Assembly: GCF_047495875.1 (NCBI RefSeq)
Contig: NC_092465.1
Span: 2,445,847 to 2,509,846, forward strand
Origin: Pithys albifrons albifrons
Lineage: Eukaryota; Chordata; Aves; Passeriformes; Thamnophilidae
DNA length: 64,000 nucleotides
Direction of reading: 5' to 3'
The position numbers were made by a program, and so were the translations under genes. Shown here one piece after another: positions 13,040-25,592 of this stretch; position 1 is the first letter of the stretch, and the number at the start of each line of letters is the position of its first letter. The notes below the pieces were generated by a model, which ran no database searches, was not told the DNA's origin, and was given only the letters and a program-made list of their open reading frames with translations.

Positions 13040-14890
13040 CAGAGCAGAGCCAGTGGCTCCAGCCTGTGCTGTGTCCCAGCCTGTCCTGCTGCAGCTTTGG
13101 TGCTTTTTGCCCCCCAGGTCCGCAGAGCTGCCCCAGGGACACGTCCCAGGCTCTCAGCTGGTCCCTGCTGGGCTCTCCTATCCCAGGGACCACATGGATG
13201 ACCAGGAAAGTCCCCACAGAGGCAGAGCAGAACGTCCAGAGTGGCTCCAGCCTGTGCTGTGTCCCAGCTTGTGCTGTGTCCCAGCCCATCCTGCTGCAGC
13301 TTTGATGCTTTTGCCCCCCAGGTCCCCAGAACTCCCCCAGGGACACGTCCCAGGCCCTCAGCTGGTCCCTGCTGGGCTCTCCTATCCCAGAGACCACAGG
13401 GATGACCAGGAAAGACCCCACAAAAGCCTCCAGAGTGGCTCCAGCCTGTGCTGTGACCCAGTCTGTGCTGTGTCCCAGCCCATCCTGCTGCAGCTTTGAT
13501 GCTTTTGCCACCCAGGTCCCCAGAACTCCCCCAGGGACACGTCCCAGGCCCTCAGCTGATCCCTGCTGGGCTCTCCTATCCCAGAGACCACATGGATGAC
13601 CAGGAAAGACCCCACAAAAGCCTCCAGAGTGGCTCCAGCCTGTGCTGTGACCCAGTCTGTGCTGTGTCCCAGCCCATCCTGCTGCAGCTTTGATGCTTTT
13701 TGCCCCCCAGGTCCCCAGAACTCCCCCAGGGACACATCCCAGGCTCTCAGCTGGTCCCTGCTGGGCTCTCCTATCCCAGGGACCACATGGATGACCAGGA
13801 AAGACCCCACAGAGGCAGAGCAGAGACAGTGGCTCCAGCCTGTGCTGTGTCCCAGCCTGTCCTGCTGCAGCTTTGGTGCTTTTTGCCCCCCAGGTCCGCA
13901 GAGCTGCCCCAGGGACACGTCCCAGGCTCTCAGCTGGTCCCTGCTGGGCTCTCCTATCCCAGGGACCACAGGGATGACCAGGAAAGTCCCCACAGAGGCA
14001 GAGCAGAACGTCCAGAGTGGCTCCAGCCTGAGCTGGGACACAGCTTGTGCTGTGTCCCAGCCCTCCTGCTGCAGCTTTGGTGCTTTTTGCCCCCAGAGCT
14101 GCCCCAGTGACATGTCCCAGGCCCTCAGCTGGTCCCTGCTGGGCTCTCCTCTCCCAGTGACCACATGGATGACCGGGAAAGACCCCACAGAGGCAGGGCA
14201 GAGACAGTGGCTCCAGCCTGTGCTGTGTCCCAGCCCCTCCTGCTGCAGCTTTGGTGCTTTTTGTCCTCTAGGTCCCCAGGCCCTCAGCTGGTCCCTGCTG
14301 GGCTCTCCTATCCCAGGGACCACATGGATAACCAGGAAAGACCCCACAAAAGCCTCCAGAGTGGCTCCAGCCCATGCTGTGACCCAGCCCCTCCTGCTGC
14401 AGCTTTGGTGCTTTTTGCCCCCAGAGCTGCCCCAGTGACATGTCCCAGGCCCTCAGCTGGTCCCTGCTGGGCTCTCCTCTCCCAGGGACCACATGGATAA
14501 CCAGGAAAGACCCCACAGAAGCCTCCAGAGTGGCTCCAGCCTGTGCTGTGTCCCCAGCCTATGCCGTATCTCAGCCTGTGCTGTGTCCCAGCCCCTCCTG
14601 CTGCAGCTTTGGTGCTTTTTGTCCCCCAGAGCTGCCCCAGGGACACACCCCAGGCCCTCAGTTGATCCCTGCTGGGCTCTCCTATCCCAGGGACCACATG
14701 GATAACCAGGAAAGACCCCACAAAAGCTTCCAGAGTGGCTCCAGCCCATGCTGTGTCCCAGCCCGTCCTGCTGCAGCTTTGGTGCTTTTTGTCCCCCAGA
14801 GCTGCCCCAGGGACACGTCCCAGGCTCTCAGTTGATCCCTGCTGGGCTCTCCTATCCCAGGGAACACATGGATAACAAGGAAAGACCCCA
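13040..14890. repeat. Ten-copy tandem repeat with 160-206 bp units
   Basis: The landmark tccctgctgggctctcctat, or a close variant, recurs about ten times, near 13165, 13365, 13560, 13756, 13938, 14134, 14295, 14461, 14667 and 14835. Each unit also carries cctgctgcagctttg(g/a)tgct and aggaaag(a/t)ccccaca. Spacing varies from about 160 to 206 bp because internal segments are missing or doubled. Long open frames on both strands encode only the repeat and have no recognisable domain. Confidence 0.9.
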
Positions 14891-15956
14891 CAGGTGATTT
14901 CTGGCAGACACAACTCCAGCACGTTTCTTCCATTGCCACCTGAGCACTGATCCAAACAGATCTGCCTCCCAAAGGCTCACGGCAGAGTTTTCCCGTTTCC
15001 TTTGGAGACGTGGCTCTGCTCTCCATGGAAAAGCAGCAAGTAACTGGCAGCTCTTCCCTGTCCTCCTCTCTCCCATCCCCAGCAATGATCCCATGCTCCA
15101 AACACGTAGCTGCTATCTCCCACTGATGGATTGTGTCCTGACAAAACTTCAGGAATGCCAAAACGCTCCAGCCCTTTCCTTAAATATTAGCACAGAGTCA
15201 GAGTGTGGGCCAGGAAAGCCAAGCAACAGAGAGAGGGGGAGATAACAGGGAAGGATGAAGCACTTTTCTCCCCTCTAAGGTTTGGTAAGTTTAAATGCTT
15301 ACTGAAGACACTGTCAGTTGTCTGGGACAAAGTTCTCCCAGTTTCCTTGCTCTGTCATCTTATCACTGCCATGGAAAACCCCAAAAAGGGCTGGTGTGTC
15401 CATCAGAGACATCAGAGCCAAGAGAGCCCTGCTGAGGTACCTCCACCTCAGCTGTATTTTACCAAAGTCTGTATCCATGTTTCCAGCTTACTGAGGGACC
15501 ACAGAACAACACTAATTAACTCCTTTTTAGTTTTTAATTATTGGCATGGCTATGGTTAAGAACCAGACACACCAGGTAACAAAAAGCAGCTGCCACACCC
15601 TCATCTTCAGAAAGGTTCTGGCACGAAACTTCTCTGGGTTTACAAACTCATCCTCCAGATACATCCACAATGTCTGCTCCCTTTCCAAACTGCTGGGATT
15701 TAGTAACAAATTCCTACTGGTGTGAAACAGAGCACTGAACACACAACTGGTAACTGGGAAGTCGTCTTAGAACCCAAATGTGTCTTGTCAGGCAACTCAT
15801 GGATCTGTGACTGGAGGGGCTCACGTTCTGCACCAGCCCCAACAACTCTGGGCCTTCCAGGCAAAGGGAGGGAGGAGGTGGCTGGGACACAGCCCTGGGA
15901 CACCTTCACAGGGACAGCCACCACACAGGGCCTGAGCAGCACCCACAGCACAGACA
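14891..15956. other. Unassigned non-coding sequence
   Basis: Unique-looking sequence between the 10-copy tandem repeat and a CR1 copy. No exon or RNA gene recognised. Confidence 0.5.
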
Positions 15957-16480
15957 TGGAATGGGGGGGTGGGAAGGAACCTCAAAGCCCATCCAGTGCC
16001 ACCCCTGCCATGGGCAGGGACACCTCCCACCAGCCCAGGGTGCTCCAGCCTGGCCTTGGACACTCCCAGGGATGGATCCAGGGGCAGCCTCAGCTTCTCT
16101 GCCCAGCCTGTGCCAGGGCCTGCCCACCCTCACGGCCAGCAATTCCTTCCCAATATCCCATCTATTCCCAATATCCCATTCCCTGTGTCCTGTCCCTCCA
16201 GGCCTTGTCCCCAGTCCCTCTCCAGCTCTCCTGGAGCTCCTTCAGGCCCTGCCAGGGGCTCTCAGGTGTCCCTGGAGCCTTCTCTTCTCCAGGTGAGCCC
16301 CCAGCTCTCCCAGCCTGGCTCCAGAGCAGAGAGGCTCCAATCCTGGAGCATCTCGTGGGCCTCCTCTGGACTCTCCAGCAGCTCCAGGGCCTTGTGCTGT
16401 TGTTGCCCAGGGCTGGGGCAGCTCCGCAGGGTGAGGGGTCTCACCTGAGGGGCAGAGGGGCACAATCCCTGCTCATGTAA
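15957..16480 (-). mobile_element. CR1 LINE fragment
   Basis: A minus-strand CR1 fragment of about 520 bp, related to 8982-9287 but extending further 5'. It includes the complement of CR1 stretches such as ggcagggacacctcccacca, and further upstream the region reading ctcctctggactctccagca on the plus strand, typical of the CR1 sequence preceding its 3'UTR. The tail octamers are lost or degraded. No intact protein. Confidence 0.75.
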
Positions 16481-19400
16481 CACATCCCTGTTCCTCCCTT
16501 GCCAGAGCAGCCACTGGCACACTGCCTGCAGTGCCAGCATTCCCAAGGGCAGGTGGAGAGGCTTTCCCACCCTCTGCCAGGCCTGACTGACACAGGAGGG
16601 GACACAGAAAGCAACTCCTGCTTTACCTGTGAACTCACAGTCAGAACCTGCTCCATCCTCTAACAGGAACACCAAAAACTCCTCCCAGGTAAGTGAACTT
16701 CAGACACCAACAGTCCTGCAGAGCTGCTTAAAGGGAATAACCCAGATCTGCATCCTGGGCAGTAAATCCCAGGGTAGGCTGCAGAACTGCCATCCTCTTC
16801 TCAGTGGTTTGCAATTCCTTGTGGGCCCCTTCCAACTCAGAATAGTCTGTCTGTGAATTAAGATTTCCTACAAGTTACTGCTGATTACAAAGAGATGGAA
16901 TTCAACTTCTCATCTCAAGGCAGATTCTCCTTCTCTTCTGTAGTTCCTTAAACAGGCAACAGCAATTTCTGTCCCACTTACAACCCCTACAGGACCCCTT
17001 TGCTGTGCCTGCACAGAACTACCCCTGGCAGGAAGTTTTCCAAACTGTAGGTGGGTACCCAGCCATCATTTTGCAAGTTGAAGAACACTCTTTCCTTGGG
17101 TTTCTTTGCAGTGAAAAGCTCTGGGTTTAAAAGGAAAAAATCCAAGCTACTTAAATGCCAGAAAAACTCCCTGCATTGTAGAGAAAAAGGCAGAGCTGAG
17201 CAATGTAAATGTGCACAAATAAAGCAGACAGTGATGCTGTCACTGCCCTCCTGCACTCTGGGACAGACACAGACTGTGCAGGGCCAGCACTGCAGCCCAG
17301 GAGGTGCTTTGGGTGGCTGAGGAGTGTTGTCCTGGACACACAGACCTGCCCAGCTCCTTCTCCCAGGGCAGAGCAGCCTCCCCAGGAGCTGCTCACCCAC
17401 GTGAGGGTTCCCTGAGTGCTGACAGAGCAGGCTCCAAAGGAGGGCAGCTCAGAGAAAGCACAAATTATTCATGAGTGTGGATACTGTGACTATTGCAGAA
17501 CACAAGTGCATGATGAAATATCCCTAAATGATACCCTGGACTGATTGAGAGAGGATTCAGACACATCCACAGCCCTTTCTTCCCACTGTCCAAACAGCTG
17601 CAAAAATTCCCAAGTTTTCACAAGCAGATTTCTGGTTTCTCTGGGGGAAGGGGAAAGATAAGTGATATTTTTCCAAACTCCCATTCACAGACAAACCTAA
17701 ACTCACACAGCAAAGTGGCATGTTGATCCCTGCCAAGGTTTAATGCAACATTCTACATCAGTTTTTGAACAGCTTATGAGAAAAACAACAACAAAAAAGA
17801 GATTTATCCCAAACTGAGGGATCCATCCCTGTATCCTCAGAGCCTGCAGTTACTGTAGCTCAGGTTACATCAGGAAGGAGCCAGCAGGTAACATGCCAAG
17901 AGCAGGGCCTTGCACACCAAATATTGTCACAGTTTGCTGCAGGAACAGCTTTCCAAGGATCAGGAGTTCCCTGGAAGTGGCTGCTCACCTTCCCTGCAGG
18001 AGTGAGCTCAGCTGCTGCCCCAGAGAGCAGCCAGAGCTCCTGCTCTGCAGTGACTGCACCCAGGGCAGCCCCAGCACCACAAACCCACAGCCAAACCCAG
18101 CCCGATTGGCAGCTGATGAGCTCTGCTAATTAATGCAAATGGTGCTCGCCCCATAAACATTCCCATCTGGAATGTGCCAGTAGTTTTACTCACAGCCCTG
18201 TTCTGCCCCAGACTTTGTGCCATCAGTAGGTGAAATAAAACCATCTCTGAGGGACACGTGGTTTGGATTAAGGGTCGGTGCCCTCACAGGGGTGGTGGGA
18301 GGGAGGGTGTAATTTGAGATGTGCAACATAATGGCCAAGATGTTCCAGCTTTTCCATCTGCTCAGGATTCCCTCAATCTCCTAATGCTGAAAACTGGCAC
18401 TGCCTAAACCAGCACTGTCACCATTTCACATGATCTGTAACAATTATAAGGCACCCAAGAATTACGAAGATAAAGGCAAGTCTATGACTTTGGGAGAAAC
18501 ATCAAAAATAAGCATTTTTTACTTAAAACACAGTTACAGGCTGATGAAACCACCGAACACCAGGAATGTTTGTAGAAACTGAGACTCCTCTTCCTCAGGG
18601 AAATGCCAAATGTGGCTATTCCTCCCCTTCCCATCTCTACTACAGGGACTGTGCAAGGTCCCTCCCCGGGTTCTAAATATAGAGCTCATGATCAGATTGT
18701 GCCTGAAAGGGCTGTGAGCAGAGCAGGGTGTTTGCAGACTGAGCAGCAAAACACAACCCTGAGCAAGTCCCAGCCCTGCTCTGAGTCCTCTCTGAGGTCA
18801 CCACACTTGGGGACAGCCCAAAAATCGGCCCAAAACACGAGCAGAAGAGAAGCAGCCAGAGCTGCTGTGAACTCGATTATGATGTGCTAAATCAGGGGAA
18901 GTGACTTCCAGTTTATAAACCAGAACATGACACACGTGTGGGATCTCACAGGAACAATTTGGATGCCCTTAACTGGAAAAGTATCAGTGAAACTGTTTCC
19001 TTGGTCTCTCCAACAGCTGAGATGGACTCACAGTGAGCACAAACAACAAACACACACCCATCAGGTGAGTTTAGGAAGTTTGCACTTCTTAAAACCCCCT
19101 AGAAAACAAAACCCCAAAATGCCCAACCCCCAAACTCGACCTACAGGTCTAGCAAGTATTACTGCATATTTCTGGAAACTTCCACACTCCTCCTAACTCT
19201 GCCACTGGTAAGTGAATAGTTCCGCGGGGTTATTGGTGTCCCTTGGGCTGCAGCAGGAGCAGCAGGACCCCGAAGCCACTCGGGCTCCTCGCCAGCCCTG
19301 GGGATCTTCCACAGCCACATCCCAGCCCAGCATCCTGCTCAACTTTTGTTCCTGGCTCTGGGATTGGGTGGAATTCCCGAGCAGAGTCGTTTCCTAACCC

Positions 19401-20867
19401 TTTGTAATCCCCCATAAACAGCTCAATCATTAACAGCATTAACAACCTGTGTACCACACAACAAACCCTTTATGGCCCTTCCTTTTCGTCCTCCCTCACT
19501 GACTGTGGCTTTTCACCTTTTCTGCTTCTCTGGGTGTTTTAGTTCAGTCGAATTCTTCGGTCATTTATTCCTTCGGTTGGGGGTGGGGAAGGACTGGGAG
19601 TATTTTTCAGTCAGGAGATAAAAAAGAACAAAAAAAAAAAAAGGGCAAAGAGAAGAACCCCCAATCCTTTTGTTCTGCTCAGATTGATATTTTATAAGTG
19701 TAATCTGCTCTCCCATATTTATTCTGGCTTTATAATCCCAAGTGGTCAGAGGACAAATGTTCCTTCAGAAGATGCTCCCACACTCCTACCAAATATTAGG
19801 TATCACTTGCTTAAAAATAGAAACCAAGGTCTAAATTGGCAAATTATATCATTGATCTGGGCCCTTTTATCTGGGCTAGAAAAGCTGTAGAATATATAAA
19901 TCCAGTGGAAGTCTCAGTGCAAAAAAGTCACTATTCTGGAGCCTCTGTAGAATTTCTCCAAGGGCACAACTTTACATCAATTTTTGTTTTACTGCACTGC
20001 TTCAACTATGAACTCACAGGTGGACAAGGAACCAGAATATTATTATTATTTTGGTCAGTTTAAAGCTTTTGTTATTTATTTAATGCCATGTCATTCTAAG
20101 TTTTGGATGAGGAATCAGGGAACAACTCCCACCTCATCACTGAAAGGTCTCAGGGTTTGCAATACCAGCACATAAAAACAATAAATTAACTCAAGGGCTG
20201 TGTCTGCCACCACCCTGGGGTTTCTCCTCTTAGATCTTCACACCAGACAAAGGCAGGAACCCAAAGGAACATTCCTGGACATTATCCCACTGTGCCTGTC
20301 CACATCAGCATCCTGCCCACTTCACATTAATTACACAAATTAAAACCACTCCATGTTCATGATTAACCCAGGCAAGACCACCCTCTCCAAACCCTCTGCT
20401 CCAGATCCATCTGCTCAATTCCTCCTTTCCCAGCAAACTGCTCCATAAGCCCTGCACTGAATGTGACCCGTGCACCGAGCGTCTCCACGGCTGCAGAAAT
20501 GCCAACTTCCCAAACAGAAGGGCTGATTCCCAAACTTCTGCCTCCTGGATAATGTTCACCTGCTGCCAGGCTGCTGTGGGATTCCCCATGGCCCTGGCTG
20601 GGGGGGATTTTCTCTCAGGAAAGTCTCAAAAGACCTGCATTTTCTCTCAGAAAAGTCCCACTATGACAAACTTTTACAAAGAAAGTTCTCCAGGATTTGC
20701 CTCTCCACGATTTCCCCTCTTTACCAGGGTTGGTGTCAAGCCCCAGTCAGGCCAATCCCCTGAAATCCTGGGGAGTTTTCCGTGAGAATCACATGGGAGT
20801 GGAGGGTTGTGCTCACAGTCCCTGCAAGTCTCAACTGGCAGGGCTGGGACTGCTCTGGCAGAGCTCC
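16481..20867. other. Mostly unique non-coding sequence, with a small CR1 remnant
   Basis: No exon is recognised. A degenerate plus-strand CR1 3' end lies at about 16805-16857 (ccccttccaactcagaatag). A compact cluster of transcription-factor-like motifs at 18127-18174 is listed separately. A short poly(A) run occurs near 19628. The rest looks like ordinary intronic DNA. Confidence 0.5.
18127..18174. promoter_or_regulatory. Candidate enhancer core: homeobox, octamer, FOX-like and paired TEAD motifs
   Basis: Within 48 bp there are TAATTA (18127-18132), the perfect POU octamer ATGCAAAT (18133-18140), TAAACA (18154-18159), and an inverted pair CATTCC (18158-18163) / GGAATG (18169-18174) that matches TEAD sites. 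The motifs are visible; enhancer activity is inference, and such short motifs also occur by chance. Confidence 0.25.
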
Positions 20868-21790
20868 CCCAGCCCACGTTCCACAGGCATTACCAGCTCC
20901 CAGGGATGGCAGGGATGGGATGGGATGGGATGGGATGGGATGGGATGGGATGGGATGGGATGGGATGGGATGGCAGCTCAGGGAGTGTGCCCACGTTCCA
21001 CAGGCATTCCCAGCTCCCAGGGATGGCAGGGATGGGAAGGGATGGGATGGCAGCTCAGGGAGTGTGCCCACGTTCCACAAGCATTCCCAGCTCCCAGGGA
21101 TGGGATGGGATGGGATGGGATGGGATGGCAGCTCAGGGAGTGTGCCCATGTTCCACAGGCATTCCCAGCTCCTAGGGATGGCAGGGATGGGATGGGAGCT
21201 CAGGGAGTGTGCCCACGTTCCACAGGCATTCCCAGCTCCCAGGGATGGGATGGGATGGGATGGCAGCTCAGGGAGTGTGCCCATGTTCCACAGGCATTCC
21301 CAGCTCCCAGGGATGGGATGGGATGGGATGGGATGGGATGGGATGGGATGGGATGGCAGCTCAGGGAGTGTGCCCACGTTCCACAGGCATTACCAGCTCC
21401 CAGGGATGGGATGGGATGGGATGGCAGCTCCAGGGAGTGTGCCCATGTTCCACAGGCATTCCCAGCTCCTAGGGATGGCAGGGATGGGATGGGAGCTCAG
21501 GGAGTGTGCCCACGTTCCACAGGCATTCCCAGCTCCCAGGGATGGCAGGGATGGGATGGGATGGCAGCTCAGGGAGTGTGCCCACGTTCCACAGGCATTC
21601 CCAGCTCTCAGGGATGGGAAGGGATGGGATGGCAGCTCAGGGAGTGTGCCCATGTTCCACAAGCATTCCCAGCTCCCAGGGATGGCAGGGATGGGATGGG
21701 ATGGCAGCCCAGGGAGTGTGCCCATGTTCCACAGGCATTCCCAGCTCCCAGGGATGGCAGGGATGGCAGCTCAGAGAGTGTGTCACACAC
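20868..21790. repeat. Compound minisatellite with internal (GGGAT)n tracts
   Basis: About eleven long units each carry gtgtgcccacgttccacagg and cattcccagctcccaggga, separated by (GGGAT)n tracts of 2 to 12 copies. The longest pentamer tract is at 20912-20973. Unit length varies with pentamer number. Long open frames on both strands are repeat read-throughs. The G-runs with 2-base spacers meet the usual pattern for G-quadruplex formation on the plus strand. Confidence 0.93.
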
Positions 21791-22732
21791 TCTGCTGTGC
21801 TGCTGCCAAACCCAAGGGCAGAGCCAGCCCAGGCTCCTGGTGGCTCACTGGGAACCCCAGACTCACCTGCCACAAAGGGCTGAGCTGACACATCGTGACA
21901 TGAACCCTCTGCTAAGTGACCCTGAATTAATTCCATTAACGCTGCCCAGGCCCTGCAGTGCTCAGTGAAACTCCCCTGGATGGGGAGGAGAAACAGCCCC
22001 TCAGACCCAGCAGCTCTGGGAGGTGTTCCAGGACTCCAGTTTGTCTGCTGTGTTGTTGTCATTTCTCCTTAACGAAAAATTCATTCTAGAAAAGCAAACC
22101 AGCCCATTCAAATGTCTATTTTAAGACATCAGCACTCACTTTTGAGCCTTTTGTGCTCCAAACTCTCTCAGACTGCAGCTCAAGAAAAGGCATCTAAAGT
22201 TCTGAACCAGGTTAATATCTCCAATTTCCCTCCAATTTCCCTTCCCATCCTGTCCCTCCTAACCTGCTGAAGAGAATCTCTCCCAGGCTCCCCAAATGCT
22301 GCCACAGGAACCTCTGAACTGCTTCCTTTTCTCCCTGAAAAGATTTAATAAGCTCCAACTTTCCCCCGTGCCCCACCTGTAGCCTCTCCATTGCCTCCCT
22401 CTTGGATGGAATCTGCTAGAAAAGGACTTTATAGAGTGTCAATTCAGCGAGGGAAAACCCATAAAGTCTGTTCTGACAGGTCCCTTTCTCCAAAAAATTA
22501 ATCAGAAAAAGAAAGGGAAGAAAAAGCAAAGCCCTTTGCCCTTGAGAAGATGAAGTGAATGGCCTGAGGTGTTCTATGGCTGTATTTATGAAAAGGGGTT
22601 TGGATGGAAGTGGGAAAAGTGCTTTGCCCAAGTCATAAAACTCCTTTTTTTCTACTGCACAGAGAGAAATTTGCTGGACTCCTCTATGGGACATAAAGTG
22701 ACCTCTGGGAGAGGGACCAGTGCCATCATCCC
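21791..22732. other. Unassigned non-coding sequence
   Basis: Between two minisatellites. No exon, RNA gene or transposon recognised. Confidence 0.5.
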
Positions 22733-23142
22733 ACAGGGATCACCAGGAAATACCCACAGGGATCACCATGAAACACCCACTGGGATCACCAGGAAATACC
22801 CACATGGCTCACCATGAAACACCCACTGGGATCACCAGGAGATACCCACAGGGATCACCAGGAGATACCCACAGGGATCACCAGGAAATACCCACAGGGA
22901 TCACCAGGAAACACCCACTGGGATCACCAGGAAATACCCACAGGGATCACCAGGAAACACCCACAGGGATCACCAGGAAATACCCACAGGGATCACCAGG
23001 AAATACCCACTGGGATCACCAGGAAACACCCACTGGGATCACCAGGAAATACCCACTGGGATCACCAGGAAATACCCACTGGGATCACCAGGAAACACCC
23101 ACAGGGATCACCAGGAAACACCCACAGGGATCACCAGGAAAG
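22733..23142. repeat. Minisatellite, 24 bp unit
   Basis: About seventeen tandem units of the form gggatcaccaggaaatacc plus ca(c/t)(a/t)g bases, period 24 bp. Two alternating positions (a/t in the ccca[c]a/t ggg linker, and aaatac versus aaacac) vary between units. The period is a multiple of three, so a repetitive open frame runs through on the plus strand. It is not considered a gene. Confidence 0.93.
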
Positions 23143-25201
23143 ACCAAACGAAGCCACCTCAGAAAAAGCCACAGAAGTAACTCCAACCTGAAGAGCAATT
23201 CCCTCTGCAGAAACACTCAGTGCTCTGCCCAGACTTTGTCTAAAGTTTTCTTACCCAAACCATGTTATGGACATTTAATATTATTATGGCAGCACCAAGT
23301 CACAGTAAATAAGACCAAAAAAAAGAAAAAAAATGAGTTTTCTACACAGAGAACTAAACTAAAGTCATGCCCAAGTAATGTGAAGCTCCCTGGTTATAAA
23401 TGAAAATGAAGGCAGCACTTTTAAACACTGAACAACTCCATGTATTTCCCATTTAATACTTTATACTGCACTGCTGCAGGAATTATTTATTTTCCTCACT
23501 TTTCTCCAAGACAATTAAGTTTGATTTTGTAATTTTTTTTGTTTTATAATAGTGAGCAAAACATCCAACAAGGCAGATTATCAGAGAGATCAGCCTTTGT
23601 ATTTCATATTTCAGGACAGGTAATGTCACTTTGCTGGAGTCCCTCCCAACCTGCCTGAACCAAAGACTCAACTGACTTGTGTGTTACTACAGAAAAACAT
23701 AAATAAAAACCCCAAATCCTCTCACATCTGGTTTTGTAAATTATAGCAAATATTAACATATTTCTCATCAAACAGTGAATCATGGGGAAAATGCCCGAGT
23801 ATCTCATTGCTAGTCTGAGGATAATTTTATTTCAGCTGATTGAACAAATCCCTTTTTCTTGCTTTTGGCAGAAATGTGGGAGAATATTTATTTTAAATAA
23901 TGTTGTAGAGCTGCTGTAGTATGGAGGAAAACACAGCACTTTGGGATTGGTTTGGTTTGTTTTTTAAAGTCTTGAATGGGGTGAAAAAAAGAAATTAAAA
24001 AATTAAATTAATTTCTAGTAACCAGCTAAGCAGAAACTAACAGAGAATAGTATCAGTAATTTGAGTTTAAACCACCCAATAGAAATTAAATTTAGAAATC
24101 AAGAGGTCTCTTCTAGTGCTCATCCTACATTCCCACCTTTCTTTTTTTATTCTTTATTGAACTATGTAAAATCACCCCCCTGTATTAGGTCCAAAATGAT
24201 TTTCACAGAAGTCAATAGAAAAAAAAAATCCTCATTATTCCTGTTATTCTTTATCACAGTAACACCAAAGGGCTCTGAGAAACACACAAGAAATACCACC
24301 CAACAGAGACACATAAAATAATTTAGTCCTTGAATTTAAATGGATCAGAGACTGATCCTTAAAATGCAGACTGGTTAATGCCTACAAAATGAACACATCT
24401 GGTTCCTGCTTCTGCTCAGGTTCCTCCAAAAACTTTGCTCCTCTTTTTACTGAAATACTTCAGCACTCAAGACACGACACTGATGTTATTCCAGAGAATC
24501 CCCTTCCCTCACCAAGGCACACTGAATTTATTTCCTATGTCTGGCCATTATCTCAAACTAGAAAATGCTAAATCATATTAAAGCTCCTGTTCCATAACAA
24601 GAGAAACTTTTCTGGCTCTGTTTAAAAGAGTAACTGCAGATGTAAGCCCAGAAATATTTATTCAAAAAAATGAGAGACACAAGAAATCCAAAGACTAATT
24701 TCCATGTTTCTAATAATTGTAAAACACATTTCTTTTGGTGGAATAAATTCCTAAGCCTTCAAACCCTGAAGATGAGAGTTAAAACAAAGAAGTTCAATGC
24801 ATTTGCTCGAGTGCAAAGCCAACAAATGCTCTGATTTTTGGCACAGAGTCTGCATTGCTGAATCATTAGGCAGCCAAACTATTTTTTGATTTTCCTTGCG
24901 TGATGTTGGATTAGGATCATCCAGACAAACCAGTGGTTTGCCCTGCCTGGGAATACTGTGGTGGATGTCAGAGGGATGCAGAAAACCAAGAGGAAGAGCC
25001 ACCAGAATTGCCTTGGATTAGAAGTGTTTACCCAGGGGACGAGCAGGACAGAATAGAGTCAGAGTAAACAACACACAGCAAGGCACAGGAGGCACTCAGA
25101 GAATTCCAGACACCCTTCCAGGGTATTATAACCATGGAATGCTTTCCTAGGGAACACTCAGCCATGGAGGGCTCTGCCCACGGAGCTGCCCGTGCTGTGG
25201 G
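23143..25201. other. Unassigned non-coding sequence
   Basis: AT-rich, unique-looking sequence with no recognisable exon, RNA gene or transposon. Confidence 0.5.
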
Positions 25202-25544
25202 AATCACAGAATCATAGAATGGATTGGATTGGAAAAGACCTCCGATATCATCAAGTCCAACCCTTGGGCCAGCTCCAGTCCCTTTACCAGATCATGGCAC
25301 TCAGTGCCACGGCCAAGCTCAGCTGAAAAACCTCCAGGGATGGGGAATCCACCCCCTCTCTGGGCAGCCCATTCCAATGCCTGAGCACTCTCTCTGCAAA
25401 GAATTTTTTCCTGCTCTCCAACTTCAATTTCCCCTGGCAGAGCTTGAGCCCATCGTGCCCCCTTGTCCTATTGCTGAGTGCCTGGGAGAAGAGACCAACC
25501 CCCACCTGGCCAGAACTTCCCTTCAGGCAGTTCCAGACAGTGGG
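25202..25544 (-). mobile_element. CR1 LINE 3' region
   Basis: A clean minus-strand CR1 copy of about 340 bp that starts with the complement of the octamer tail (aatcacagaatcatagaatg). It matches the 3' part of the composite at 8600-8980 almost base for base over its whole length, including the segment read on the plus strand as ctggccagaacttcccttca. This suggests a young copy of the same subfamily. At its 5'-truncated end, bases 25541-25592 look like the plus-strand 3' end of an older CR1 (ccctccaacccaacccattc). Confidence 0.88.
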
Positions 25545-25592
25545 ATGAGCTTTAAGATCCCTCCAACCCAACCCATTCCATGGTTCTCTGCC

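Noticed and set aside
13382..14438. Open frames of 280-320 codons in the 10-copy tandem repeat
   Set aside because: They encode only the repeat, several frames are open on both strands, and no known domain is seen.
20697..21968. 423-codon plus-strand frame over the GGGAT array
   Set aside because: Its sequence is entirely the minisatellite unit, the other frames are also open, and no start context or splice signals support a gene.
22720..23142. Direct repeats at 22.73-23.14 kb as a CRISPR array
   Set aside because: Units are contiguous 24 bp repeats without unique spacers, and the DNA is avian nuclear sequence.
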